A DNA stretch of 64,000 nt from Sycobia sp. Sy_11. Lineage: Eukaryota; Arthropoda; Insecta; Hymenoptera; Epichrysomallidae. Positions within the stretch are counted from its first letter, which is position 1; the number at the start of each line of letters is the position of its first letter. Location: NCBI GenBank assembly GCA_018907035.1, contig JACCIC010000014.1, forward strand, positions 124,501 to 188,500, written 5' to 3'. Below the pieces are notes generated by a model. That model was not told where the DNA came from and did not search any database. It was given only the letters and a program-made list of their open reading frames with translations. This document shows, piece by piece, positions 1 to 10,552 of this stretch. The translations under genes were made by a program, and so were the position numbers.

Positions 1-389
1 ATATAGTTATAGGAAGTGCCCACCCCCCCCTCTTTACAGTGGCCGTCGTCGTTTGAGGCGAGCCAAGTCCGTCGATAGTGCCTCTCTCCCTCTGTTATAT
101 TCGCCCCCCCCGTCCACCCTCGTTCCATTCCACAACCGTTGTATACGGACTCCGCCCGGTATTGTATATGCGTTTCTCGTGCGTGCGCGTGTGCATATAT
201 ATATACATAAGCGCGCATACGCGTCAAGGCTCGTTGCGCACAAAGCCGCGACCGCCTGTGTGATTTGCGCGCTATCACTTAGTGCGGGCCGCTGATTTAA
301 CCCCCTCGGCCACCCTCCTCCTCCTCCTACCAGTACTTCCACTCTCGCCCTGTGTACAGTTACATGTTTACCTTCAACGCTAGGAACTC

Positions 390-395
390 TATCTC

Positions 396-455
<60 letters not shown>
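390..455 (+). repeat. (CT)n microsatellite
   Basis: An almost uninterrupted CT dinucleotide run of about 60 bp with CTGT interruptions at its left edge, just upstream of the 5'UTR exon acceptor. Confidence 0.95.
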
Positions 456-459
<4 letters not shown>

Positions 460-540
460 CGTATCAAACGCACCCGCTTCATGTCCCATAATACGAGTAA
501 ACAGAAAATCGTGTATAATCATAATGATAAAACTAAACTC

Positions 541-568
541 CTCTCTCTCTCCCTCTCTTGTGTTGCAG
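541..568 (+). promoter_or_regulatory. 3' splice site of the upstream 5'UTR intron
   Basis: A CT-dominated tract (541-559) followed by TGTGTTGCAG gives a near-ideal metazoan acceptor. The next bases begin the 5'UTR exon. A much longer (CT)n microsatellite lies about 90 nt further upstream. Confidence 0.6.
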
Positions 569-596
569 CGAGGCGATAGAGCGCGGCAGTCCATAC

Positions 597-611
597 ATGG
601 AGACTCGATGA
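597..611 (+). promoter_or_regulatory. uORF 1 (4 codons) in the 5'UTR
   Basis: An ATG at 597 reads four codons (M-E-T-R) to TGA at 609-611. The stop overlaps the next ATG at 608 (ATGA), the arrangement seen where termination and reinitiation are coupled. A regulatory role is inferred only. Confidence 0.35.
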
Positions 612-715
612 CCCAGGGCTCATCTTCCCGAGGTCGACGACGACGAGACAGTCGGGAACGCCGGCGAACGACGATGCGCCAGCCACGGGCCCTCAGCCGC
701 GGATCGTCCGAGTGA
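608..715 (+). promoter_or_regulatory. uORF 2 (35 codons) in the 5'UTR
   Basis: An ATG at 608 opens a 35-residue Arg/Ser-rich frame ending at TGA 713-715, with an internal in-frame ATG at 674. It lies wholly upstream of the main start at 1053/1056 and could reduce translation of the transferase. The peptide has no recognisable motif. Confidence 0.35.
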
Positions 716-851
716 CGGGCTCTATCCAGGCGCAGACGCCCCCTCCCCCGGCCACGCCGCCACCGCGAAGAGGAGGACACCGAGGGCTGACGGATACGCG
801 CGCACATCGACGTACACGTGCAGAAGCGAGGCGCGGCGAGGCTCCTGAGAT

Positions 852-866
852 ATGCTGCTGAGATAA
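852..866 (+). promoter_or_regulatory. uORF 3 (4 codons) in the 5'UTR
   Basis: An ATG at 852 reads M-L-L-R and then TAA, about 190 nt before the main start. That spacing would allow reinitiation. Function is inferred only. Confidence 0.3.
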
Positions 867-1052
867 CACAGAGCCGACGAAGCAGTCTCCCTCCTCCCCC
901 CCGCCCACCCCTCGCCCACGCACAGGCGCCGTCGTGCGTACGAGCTCGCGCGCGGCCCGCGCAATTCGTTGATCAAAGGTCCAGTGGGATCTCGCCCCGT
1001 GTCTCTCGAGAACCGCGCCAGCCCCAAGCCGCCCGCCGCCGTATCATCCCCG

Positions 1053-1371
1053 ATGATGGGCTTCCCGCGGCGGCGCTCCCTCTGGCTGAAGATCGCCATC
1101 CTCGCCGGTGCGGTCTGGCTCACGGTCTGCTTCCTCCTCTACACGGAGGACAGGGCGGCCGTGGCGGCCGCCGCCGACCAGGCCCTCGGCCAGGGCCAGG
1201 CGCCCCAGCAGCAGCAGCAGCAGCAGCAGCAGGCCCAGCAGCCGGCCCCGCAGCCGCTCGCGCAGATGGCCAACGGCTTCGTGCCGCCGGGGGCCGGGCA
1301 GTCGCTCAAGCGCGAGACCCAGGGTAACGGGGCGAGCAAGTCCAAGGCGAATCAGGCGGGGCCCGAGCAGG
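1053..1371 (+). CDS. pgant: Polypeptide N-acetylgalactosaminyltransferase, coding exon 1 (tail, membrane anchor, stem)
   Basis: This exon encodes the N-terminus of a type II Golgi membrane enzyme that would transfer GalNAc from UDP-GalNAc to Ser/Thr, starting mucin-type O-glycans. Identification rests on the joined exon 2; this part alone is only topologically informative. Residues 1-13 form a short basic cytoplasmic tail (PRRRS, K13). Residues 14-30 form one hydrophobic anchor. Residues 35-106 are a low-complexity luminal stem with a run of nine Gln (52-60, pure CAG codons) and Ala/Pro/Gln-rich sequence. Two ATGs are adjacent (1053 and 1056). The second has the better context (A at -3, G at +4) and is the likelier start. 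No in-frame ATG lies further upstream; the frame is open back to 969 only through a TTG. The exon ends at 1371 with one base of a Gly codon (phase 1). Stem regions are poorly conserved in this family, so the paralogue cannot be assigned from here. Confidence 0.75.
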
Positions 1372-3759
1372 GTGAGTATCTCCGGCTCGCTCGCCGCAAC
1401 GAAAATACGCGGCGCGGCCGAGCGTCGTCCCGGATTCGCGCGCGGCGGCAGCAGAAGAATTTCCATTAACCGGACGGATGTTTTTTTTTTTTTAAGGCTG
1501 GAGCGTATTCGCTCTGCGCGTGTCGTATATATAAGTATTCAAGACGAGTTCCTTTGATTTCACGTGAATTTTTCAGCCGAATCGAGGATGGTTATTTTCT
1601 GCGTTGCGAAAACGATTTACCTGCCGCCGGGGCGGGGGGGGGATAAGACAATATTGATAAGCGACAGCGTGCGCGCATTATTATTGATTCAATCGGAATC
1701 GGCGAAGTGAACAATTTCGTGCATTATAATTCATTGATTATCTTTCGATAATGCTCTCGACGATGAAAATGAGCGCTTCGTAATATTATTACAGGGATAA
1801 TGGAATAGGCGCGCCGGTGCCCGTACCTTATTGGTGCTCGATACGAATTTAATTATATATTAACAAGGAATTTTTCGAAAAGAAAATGGCATCGACAATA
1901 TTTATCCAATCAGTACTAAGGCTGGCCTAAGGGATCGTTGTTCTTTCGGTATAAATATTGGAATTTAGAAATTTGTTTTTTCTAACGATTTTTTTTTTTT
2001 GGCAAATAATTGTTTAGAATTTCATCAATACTAACTTTTTACCAATCTTGGCTACAAATTCTAAGAGTCTGTTAAATTTTAAATAAGAAAAACCATTGCT
2101 GAAAATTTTTCGAGGAATTGCATCATAATGAATTGTTTGACTGATAAATTTCGGTAAATGAAGAAGTCTTGTCAAATGTTCACCGGTGCATGGGGTAGAT
2201 TTTGCCGAATGGGTTGTGTCAAAAGAAAACTTATGGAAAAAAACTATTTTTTTTTATTGATCTCTTTTCATATTCATCGATTTCCGATCTGTAATACATA
2301 GGGAGTTCAAGTTGACTGGCATATGAAATACACGTACTATCTTAGTTTTCTATAATTTATAATTAGACTTTTATAGTTCAACCTTGAGAGGAACGATATA
2401 CCAAAATATTGATTCATAAATAATCTTTTTGTTTTATTTTAACCCAAAAAAGATTAGCTTAAGGTCTTCGGAGGGGGTTCGCATTTGCAATTACATTCAA
2501 CTAAATTCAAGATCTGACATTCCATTATATTTATACATTATAAAATATAATTTACAATTTGCCCACCGAATACATATTGAGTTCATTTTCTTGTTTTTTT
2601 TTTTGGTAGCTGAACGATTGTTTTAAGAAGCGCGCGGTACGTAAGGCTGATCTTTTGGCTCTCTAGCCGTGCCAACGGATAAAATTTATTCGAAGTTGAT
2701 AAATTTAATCGTTCGTTTTTTTTTTTCATCGAATTAATAACGGAATAATAACCGAAATTTTTGTCAACAAAAACACACATTTATTATTCATAATCATTGA
2801 GGCATCTCGTTAGCTCAAGCATCGCGCGTTATATGCCAGTTTAGAGATTCTCGTTGATTAAACGAAAATTACAAGGCCCTAGAGGGTTACGAGGAAAAGA
2901 GGGGGTCATCGATTACTTGTAGTTTTTCTATTATCTAGGGGTGAGGGATGGGTGCTCGAGTGTAAATTATTCGCTGCGTAAAATCATAGATTTGCGTACT
3001 TTTGAGATAACATACAAGACTATATATTACTGCGTTGAGTACACAACCCGATAACCTGTACATAATTACACATAGCGCGAACGCAATTATTAACCCCAAT
3101 TACATGAAAATAATTTACTTTAAAAATTGACCGAAAATTCGCTCGCTCTCACATGAGTGCGACAAAAAAAAGTAACAGAAAAATTACCCCTCGCACGAAT
3201 CAAAAGCGGCATTTCGAATGCTCGCTTCGCGTGGCAATTACTCAAGATTCCGTTATATTTTCTTTTACCGGGGCTTTTCTTCCCGGCGTCTCATTAAATG
3301 CACGCGATAATGAACCACTGTAACGGCCTGAATAAAGCTTATCTTGCAACAAAAAAAAAAAAAAAACAAAACAAAACAAAACAAACAAACCCAAAAAAAC
3401 TATACACTACGTAAGTAATGTTTAAAAATTTATCAGCGTTTCGAGGAGCTTTGGTACCCACGTACGCAATTGCCAGGAGCGTATAATACAGTCATTACTC
3501 GTTAATTTCTCAAAATTACTTTCGAAAAGGTGTATGGGGGAATTAAGAATATTAATTTGAATTGCAATTAAGAAAAGTAAAAATGCAAATTAAAATCGCC
3601 ATGCCTGTACCTGCTCAATGAAAGGGATATAGCCAAATGGATGGAAAAGTACAACGTTGTAATTGTGCAAAGCCTTGGGGATGGGGGTGGGGGGATATAT
3701 TAAAGGTTATTATCGGTAAATGCGAAATAGAATTACAAACCGCACTTCAGAACATCTCT

Positions 3760-3761
<2 letters not shown>

Positions 3762-3805
<44 letters not shown>
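3762..3805 (+). repeat. (CT)n microsatellite
   Basis: A pure CT dinucleotide run in intron 1, about 110 bp before an (AT)n tract. Confidence 0.95.
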
Positions 3806-3808
<3 letters not shown>

Positions 3809-3915
3809 CAATTCTGCCCCTAGAGCTTTATATTCATTTTATTATTGTTTCTCGAGACGCTTCCCGTCACGCCTTCTACCTTTTCTCTGTGTTTCCAAGC
3901 AAAACATCAAAAGCT

Positions 3916-3918
<3 letters not shown>

Positions 3919-3968
<50 letters not shown>
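3919..3968 (+). repeat. (AT)n microsatellite, intron 1
   Basis: About 25 AT units. Translated frames of this tract give the Tyr-Ile runs seen repeatedly in the window. Confidence 0.95.
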
Positions 3969-3972
<4 letters not shown>

Positions 3973-4802
3973 ACTCATATATGCATACCTTACTGCACTC
4001 GAGCAATGGATCAGATGCACATCTTTTCCGCGCCAATGGCAAATATATTTTTCTGATTGTCTTTCCATTCGATTCTCCTCGAATCTTGCCCAAGCATCTT
4101 GTTGAGAACGTATTCCTTAAAGGATACAATGTATTATCGCAATAGTGTGATACATAGATATTCTTCGTCTACGTAACATATATATATACATATTAGCTAA
4201 TTATTCGGATTTTCAGTAAATGCTATGATATAAATTACTCGTAATGCCGTGTACTTTATAATAATAATGATAATATACATATCGGTCGGTTCACCAACTT
4301 GAGCCACTTAACTTGCGCGTGTATTCCATCAAATTTATCTGCCGTTGACGGCTACGATTCTAGTTGCCTTCGCCCTCTCCATCTGATCCGAACGGATCTT
4401 TCCAATCGCGCAGTGCCGAGTTCGCGGGCCCGTCGATCCTCGATCGAACAAATCGCCCAAGCGCACGGATCTAAACCGCATTGCGTACCATTTGATAATA
4501 TGGCTTCCTATGCAAACGACGTTACCCCGTGCACTTTAGCAGAGAGAGAGAGAGAGTTGTCCGTTATCGTTGGCCGGTGAGAGCCTCGCCGTCGCTCAAG
4601 ACTCGAATCAAAGCAATTTCCCGAATAAAAAGCTACTTTGGAATTATCACTTAAATTTAAAAAATTTGCAAGAGCCTTTTTATTTAGCGATAAAATGTCC
4701 AGCCACACCCCCCCACCCGCCCCACACCACCGTCCCCCCTTCACCGGGTTCTGGCCGGGTTCGTGAGGCACGCAACCTTATCATGCATAACAGCATGCGT
4801 GT

Positions 4803-4803
<1 letters not shown>

Positions 4804-4838
<35 letters not shown>

Positions 4839-4855
4839 GTGTGTGTGTGTGTGTA
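4804..4855 (+). repeat. Compound (AT)n-(TG)n microsatellite
   Basis: An AT run (4804-4835) is followed directly by ACATG and a TG run. A GA-rich tract follows at about 4899-4927. Confidence 0.95.
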
Positions 4856-5529
4856 TGTATGACTCCCACGACTACGTCGACCGTATATATATATATACAG
4901 AAAGAGAGAGAGACAGAGAGACAGAGATAAGTACAGTTACAGAACGTATACAAATTCGCTCCTTATCGCTTATCTTCCGTTCCCTCTCGGCTGCATGCCG
5001 ATGATAAATTTGTAATTCAGCATCGGCGCGTATAAGCGGGCGCAAAATTGCAAGTTTCCGAATCCGGGACTGCGATTCGCAAATCGACGCGGGGAAGTAT
5101 AATAGCGGGCGTGGGTGGCTCTCGATGCGATTCTGGAATTTTATTTGTCGTGTTTCTTTTTTTTTTTTTTTTTTTTTTTTTGTTTTTATTTTTTAAAGAA
5201 ACGTATAATAAAATATTAATTGTCACGTTACGTGGCTTCGGTACGGACGAGCGTTCATGCAGCGTAACGGGAACCGCGCTCTAAACATAGACTCGGAAAT
5301 GCAATTCAATTCAATTAAACATTAAACGATTGGGTCTCGAATAGCGCTTATAATTTTGCCCACGACTGTCGCGGTACCGTACTCGACGCTCGACGACCTC
5401 GAGCTACAACAACCGAGAATATTCGACGTTCGAGCATTGGAAAAATCGATAAAAGCCGTGGTAATTGACGTTAGCGTAGAATTCGATTTTCGCCGCGTCT
5501 AAAATTTCGTGCCCTAAATTGACAAATAT

Positions 5530-5660
5530 TTTTGCCATTCCTAAGAGTCTTTAGACAATAATATACAATGCTAATATAATGACGGCGGAACTGTCCTTGT
5601 TTATTATCAAGCCCCCCGGTATCCGAAATAGAATTGCTACTGAATAATAAGATAAAAATT
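5530..5660 (-). repeat. Dispersed repeat family, copy D (minus orientation)
   Basis: The reverse complement of this segment aligns with the copies at 5925-6085, 23318-23465 and 50380-50550. Shared landmarks in order are CGG-rich TGATNNT, AAAGGA/CAAGGACA, a short variable AT stretch, then AAGACT followed by ATAAAAATA-like sequence. It also forms the outer left arm of the foldback structure. Confidence 0.55.
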
Positions 5661-5924
5661 AAGTTTAATTAAAAATCGAAAAATGAAATAATCCATATTC
5701 TATGTTATCAAATGACAATCCCCAATGACTGCTCCCTCCATCTTGAGTTTAAATTCACAATGAACGTCGGACGTTTCGAACCGCTACGATTCATCTTCGA
5801 CAAATAAACTTAAAAATGTAAAAAGTTTAGTCCTCAACCGGTTGGAAATGTCCGACGTTCAAGGTGAATTTAAACTCAAGATCGAGAGAGCAGTCAAATT
5901 GCCATTTGCTAACGTATAATATAG

Positions 5925-6085
5925 ATTATTTAACTCGTGTAATTTTTAATTTAATTTACTTTTTAGTCTATTGTTTAGCAGCAATTCCATTTCAGATTCT
6001 ACGGTGGTGATTGTAAACAGGGACAATCCGATTGTATTATTTTATCGTGCAAGGACTGCAAGATCGATAAAAATAATTATTAATT
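5925..6085 (+). repeat. Dispersed repeat family, copy A
   Basis: Contains TTCAGATTCTACGGTGGTGA, then GTAAACAGGGACAA, then AAGGACTGCAAGATCGATAA and AAAATAATT. The same order of blocks recurs at 23.3 kb and 50.4 kb. It forms the outer right arm of the foldback. Confidence 0.65.
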
Positions 6086-6106
6086 TAATTCGCAGCAGTC
6101 CACCTA

Positions 6107-6175
6107 AGAACAATTCATTATAAAATAATACTCGAAATTGACGATAGAACAATTCATTATAAAATAATACTCGAC
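6107..6175 (+). repeat. 39-bp tandem duplication (1.8 copies)
   Basis: The unit beginning AGAACAATTCATTATAAAAT occurs at 6107 and again at 6146 without mismatch over about 29 bp, giving a period of 39. It lies at the right edge of repeat copy A, suggesting a local duplication after insertion. Confidence 0.85.
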
Positions 6176-6386
6176 TCGAGACAAAGCGTTGCCGGGAATG
6201 GAAATCGAATATTAACTTTAGTCCGTATTAATCGTCTTTCAATTCTTTGTCGCTTTTTTTTTCTTATACGAACCGAGCGTCTTGTTTTTTTTTTTGGTTC
6301 TTAAATCTTCTTAAATCTTCTTAAATCACGATCCCCGTTCTAATCACGCCATCCCCCCCCCCCGTTCCTTCCATGCGCCGGCGAAG

Positions 6387-6585
6387 GCGGCGGAGTCCTG
6401 GTGGCGCCGAGGGATCAGGACTCGTCGGCGCCCGGCGAGATGGGCAGGCCCGTCGTACTGCCGACGAACATCACCGCGGAAACGAAGAAGCTGGTGGACG
6501 ACGGCTGGCTGAACAACGCCTTCAATCAGTACGCCAGCGATTTGATATCGGTGCACAGGTCGCTGCCCGATCCACGGGACCCGTG
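6387..6585 (+). CDS. pgant: Polypeptide N-acetylgalactosaminyltransferase, coding exon 2 (pre-catalytic segment)
   Basis: The 199-nt exon completes the split Gly codon and encodes about 65 residues, ending in a TG that needs the next exon to finish the codon. The donor is GTGAGTTT from 6586. It contains the family-typical block that precedes the GT27 catalytic domain: P-G-E-M-G-R-P-V (residues 122-129), then a Lys/Glu helix, then NNAFNQYASDLISVHRSLPD (149-168) and PRDP. In known PGANT/GALNT enzymes this block is followed by a Cys and the first catalytic motif (FHNE). A next exon starting with G would give Trp, as expected for the P-R-D-P-W-C sequence I associate with the Drosophila PGANT2/PGANT9 group. 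That paralogue assignment is from memory of sequence style and is tentative. The catalytic Asp/His motif and the ricin-type lectin domain of a 550-650 residue enzyme are not encoded here. Confidence 0.85.
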
Positions 6586-6915
6586 GTGAGTTTGGAAAAT
6601 TTTTCGTTTTATGTATATATATATATATATTGATTATAAAAAAAAATTCAGCTAATATTTTTTTTGGAATCTTCTCTCGACGCGACAAAAAAAATATAAG
6701 CGCTTCTAGTCATTGCTATTAGCATTATCCTAAATACAAAGTAATTACATACGTATCGGTAGATTTAGCCAAATGCCAAATAGCTGTATAATGCCAAATA
6801 GTTGCATGACTGCCGACTACCGTGTAAAGATACATTATCCTCGAGTTACGCTAGTAAGATGGTTAAAAATTTTAAATAAACATAAATCGATATATTTAGT
6901 ATATGTATGCGTGAT

Positions 6916-6937
6916 TTTTTTTTTTTTTTTTTTTTTA
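6916..6937 (+). repeat. Poly-T tract
   Basis: An uninterrupted run of about 22 T. No recognisable retroelement body adjoins it. Confidence 0.9.
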
Positions 6938-7689
6938 AGGAAACATTAATCAATTTTTATGGGATTTTTTCGCGTAACCGTTGTAATCGTGCGTTGCATA
7001 TCAAAACGTGCGCGAAGCTCATGCATCTCGTTGGAATTGCATCGATACTATCGTAGATTTTTACTTTGAAATAATAATATGAATAATATGATTATGATAA
7101 AATTGCGCAACGGCGGGGAAGAAGAGAGTTCCGGGTCTGATGATATGAGACACTCGTAAGCCTATTATATGGTACTTTTAACCCGACCAACACGAATTTG
7201 CGATCGGATTCGTTTCATCATCTCAATATCACGATTAATTCGGGTAGATTAAGAAGAAGAAGAAAAAATCGAAAATTAGAATTCCCACAAGGCCCGACGT
7301 ATTACACGACAGATAAATTTCTCATATCTGGGATCCGATTTTCTGTTTGCGTGATTCTGTTACACCTAAGTTAAAAGAGTATTGCTATTGTAAGGTGATA
7401 GATTCGAAAAGCTTTCAAAAATAATATTGATTCAAATATTACGATAACAATGAAACGGAATGTTTAATATTGAAGCAAACGTAAGTCGAAATCGATATCA
7501 AGTTTAAAACCTTCATATACGATGCAGAAAAAAAATTCGGACACCACTATCTGACGTACACATCCTATGTTATATTGCCCTGCGTAATCTTAATTCGGCG
7601 TCAGTTTCATCAAAACGCTTGAGGCTGTTCCTCCAATCCACCGGATGGGATCGAGCTAACTCCAAAATATGGATTCGTCATTCTTATAA

Positions 7690-7690
7690 C

Positions 7691-7721
<31 letters not shown>
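7690..7721 (+). repeat. (TTA)n microsatellite
   Basis: About ten TTA units in tandem. Confidence 0.95.
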
Positions 7722-7722
<1 letters not shown>

Positions 7723-7928
7723 CCGAAATACCGATCGTTTTCGCATTATAAATAAACGGCCGCTTATCGGCAACGATTCAATCTCGTCAAAGACAAAGCG
7801 AAGAATAAGTTTTCCGTAGCAACGTTTTCATACAATATATTTATCGTTAGAACAACGTACATTAAAACTATATATGGCTAGAATCCATCGTTAACGGGCG
7901 AGCGATCGTTAGCTCAATCGTTGGAATT

Positions 7929-7951
7929 TCGCGCGCGCGCGCGCGCGCGCG
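7929..7951 (+). repeat. (CG)n tract
   Basis: A pure alternating C-G run of about 22 bp, with potential to form Z-DNA and unusual because it retains so many CpGs. Confidence 0.95.
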
Positions 7952-9335
7952 TGTACGTACGCCCGTATTATAACGACCGCGGAATATTGCTTACCTTTGT
8001 GGACAAGTATAATTCCATTAGGGAATAGGGGCGGGGGGGGGGGAGGTTCCCCGCTGTACAGATACCCTGCACACGTATGCGCGGCGCAGCACCGCGGGCT
8101 CTAGTTTTGCGCAATCAGGGAAGATGGGAAAATTACAATTGGGGAGCGCACGCGGGACGCGATTGAATTTCGAAATCCCCGCGAGCATCACGGCATATAT
8201 ATGTATATATACACGAGCGCGTGCGCGAGGATGAAATCGTGCGAGTATATAGCGTTATTACAGCTCTATATACATATACATATGCATATAAATATATAGA
8301 CGTATTATGACAACGATGGGAGAGGCAGCCGCGAAATTACAATTGATTGAGCGTAAATGAAATAGGTGCGGGCATATTCGTTATTCTCGGTCGAAGAATC
8401 CCCGCTCTTTCGTAATTAATCCATTATAATCCATTCACCGCCGACAATTAGACACCGCGGCAATCGATACCGGAGATCAGCGTTTTTTTTTTCTTTCTCC
8501 CCTGATTAATTTTCATTAACGCGTGTCTCTACGTAGGTTGGAAATAACCAGAGAAACGTTTAGGTACTAGTAACAGATTTCGCAGAATTCGATTTCATCG
8601 GGATGAAAAGTCGGAGAATGATGGCAACGCGAAATTCTCTGGTCAGATTATGAATCGTAATTGAAGCAAACGTGGGATGTCGTATTATCGAATCCGTAAC
8701 GGATCGACTTTGTTCAAAGAGTCCATTGTCCGGATCCCCAGGGCATTATTTTAGGACTGCATCGAATATTGCGCCACCCGTCGCGGACGCGCGCAGGTCG
8801 AATCCTCGCTTTTATGATAAGTTCCCGATCTGAAATTAATCGCTTCCTAGAGCCAACCAGCAAGAGCCGAGCCTGTCTCCGGGCGAGAAGCATCCCCGTT
8901 TTACGACGATCCGTTCGAAGGCGGGCACCGGTACTTTTTGCCCTGGGCCGCGCGAACCTACCGAACCCCCTCGTACGGATATATCTATATCTATATACAT
9001 ATAGTTATACGTATATAAGTTCTTGGCGGCGAGCGAGGGGCGAGGGACGATTAGCATTCGTTATTACTTTCCGTTACAAACAGCCGGGGCGTGCGAGTAC
9101 TGCCGCCCCCCCCCCCGCGACCCACCCAGGCTTATTACTCCGGTAGCCGTCGGGCGCATCGTAAGGAGCTTCGACCGCGGCTCCCTCTCCCGCCCGTCGC
9201 GCCGCGACGCGCGCGGCCAAATATTTGCCCGGGCGAATAATGTACGGCCCGACCGACGGCTGGCCCGCCATTCGTGCTGCGTTCTCCGTTGCCGAGGCAA
9301 TAGAACGAGTGGCGCGTTCGACCGTGCGGTGGCAA

Positions 9336-9348
9336 CAAAAAAAAAAAA

Positions 9349-9383
<35 letters not shown>

Positions 9384-9384
9384 A
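9336..9384 (+). repeat. Poly-A followed by (TAAA)n
   Basis: A run of about 12 A leads into nine or ten TAAA units. The shape resembles an expanded retroposon poly-A tail, but no SINE body is recognisable upstream. Confidence 0.9.
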
Positions 9385-9576
9385 CGAAAGAAAAAAAGCA
9401 CCGGAAAACCGATTGATACGCGTTCGCGGGGTGATTTCGGCGAGAGAGCGCGCGATCCCGCAGTGTCGCGGATTATTGGCTGGAACATAGGTTTTGTCGC
9501 TCTACGAAAATATTTTCCCGATAAATTGTATAGAGGCGAGGTTATTCGTGTTTGACCGTTATTTATTTTTGACTGC

Positions 9577-9608
9577 AAAAAAAAAATTTTTTTTTTTTTT
9601 TTTTTTTA
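9577..9608 (+). repeat. A-run/T-run palindrome
   Basis: About ten A followed directly by about twenty-two T. The junction is self-complementary. Confidence 0.85.
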
Positions 9609-10509
9609 TTTCAATCTTTTTGGAACGATCGTTGTTCAACGATTCGGATAATTTGTTTGCATAATACGAAAATTATTGTCGTGCAAGCGAATTTCGAAGT
9701 AAAATTTAAGTGTTGTAAACTCAGTTTTGTAGTTAATAATTCACCTATTTTTTCACGCATATTTTTTTTTTTACATATGTAGCAGAATTATTGCTGAACA
9801 GGATTAAATAACGCTGTTTCCGCGCATTCGTATTATTCATACTGATATATCCTTGCAAAGCAAATGATTCGACTTTCGTATTAAACCTTCTTCTAATTGG
9901 CCATGCATAAGTTGCAGGGTCAAGTCAGCTCGGTCGCCTGATTTATAGGCAGACAGGTACAAGTGATTCAATATCATTTTCCAATGGCTTAAACTCAAAT
10001 ATTTTAAAATGAGACAAAAATAAAAATCGAAGTTAATTGAACGAGTAAGTGTTAATTATTGAAGGTGCTTCAGAATCTAACCTTGATTTTCTTATCTCTC
10101 GATTTAGTAGATATCGCAATAGTAAGTATTTCGAGATTGTCCGATACGAGATCGGAGCTTAGTGTTAAATTCAGCATATAAGAAACTATGATACCCAGAA
10201 TTGTTATTGAAAAAAAAAAATGCAAATTCAACCGACACGCTGTATTATAATAGCCTATGTAAAACAAAATAAAAAGACAGATACGAACGCATGCGAATCA
10301 GAGATGTAAGATTATATCTATACATGGATACACGAGCTTCCGGTTTAGATTGCTGGACATGCTATCGAAGTACATTGACTTGTGACGCGCGTTCTGCAAT
10401 ACAATGAAGTTTCAAATATGAATTTCAACGAAATAATTCAGCTGAAAAATTCCAAATAATCGGTTACATAATTATGTCGTACTGAGCCGAAATGGGGGAT
10501 GCTAAATAA

Positions 10510-10516
<7 letters not shown>

Positions 10517-10549
<33 letters not shown>
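10517..10549 (+). repeat. (AT)n microsatellite
   Basis: An alternating AT run of about 33 bp. Confidence 0.95.

Positions 10550-10552
<3 letters not shown>

Larger units (their letters stand above)
569..1371 (+). other. pgant: Exon with long 5'UTR and first coding segment of the PGANT-family gene
   Basis: A strong 3' splice site (a pyrimidine tract ending in TTGCAG at 563-568) opens this exon. A consensus donor (G then GTGAGTAT from 1372) closes it. The untranslated part is 569-1052, is GC-rich and contains three upstream ATGs with short reading frames. The acceptor implies at least one further non-coding exon upstream of 568, outside or at the very edge of the window. The true transcription start is not visible. 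The exon limits are inferred from splice consensus and from phase agreement with the next exon, not from transcripts. Confidence 0.6.
5530..6085. repeat. Large imperfect inverted repeat (foldback), arms about 250 bp
   Basis: The left arm (about 5530-5785) and right arm (about 5836-6085) align when one is reverse-complemented, around a spacer of about 50 bp. The best matched blocks are 18 of 18 bases (5741-5758 with 5864-5881: TCTTGAGTTTAAATTCAC) and 12 of 12 bases (5761-5772 with 5850-5861: TGAACGTCGGAC). The outer parts are more diverged but remain alignable (for example AATTGCTACTGAA against AATTGCTGCTAAA). As it lies in a transcribed intron, the RNA could fold into a long hairpin. No transposase frame is present. 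It could be two copies of a repeat inserted head to head, or a non-autonomous foldback element. Confidence 0.8.
1372..6386 (+). other. Intron 1 between coding exons 1 and 2 (phase 1)
   Basis: The donor is GTGAGTAT at 1372. The acceptor is taken as the AG at 6385-6386, preceded by a C/T-rich run (about 6350-6372). An alternative AG at 6394-6395 also keeps the frame and would remove three residues (the preferred acceptor adds Gly-Gly-Gly). Within the 5-kb intron, 1372-3750 is AT-rich with no recognisable coding. It is followed by CT, AT and TG microsatellites, a poly-T tract at about 5155-5180, the large inverted repeat at 5530-6085 and a 39-bp tandem duplication. The open frames seen here are repeat-derived. 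Confidence 0.6.

Noticed and set aside
34..807. Minus-strand 257-codon frame across the 5'UTR exon
   Set aside because: It runs antisense to the supported exon, is Arg-rich from GC-rich DNA and contains an Arg-Glu run from the CT array. No family resemblance.
2000..2110. Fifth copy of the dispersed repeat (CTAAGAGTCTG similarity)
   Set aside because: Only one short word matches copy D and the flanking blocks do not align in order.
3720..4145. Open frames rich in Tyr-Ile or Ser-Leu (here and around every AT or CT array)
   Set aside because: They are direct translations of (AT)n and (CT)n microsatellites and have no other coding evidence.
8790..8812. Possible tRNA T-arm (AGGTCGAATCCT)
   Set aside because: The stem does not pair, and no matching D-arm, anticodon arm or acceptor stem lies upstream.
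9336..9384. SINE poly-A tail with TAAA expansion
   Set aside because: No A/B box promoter, tRNA-like head or target duplication was visible, so it was kept only as a simple repeat.
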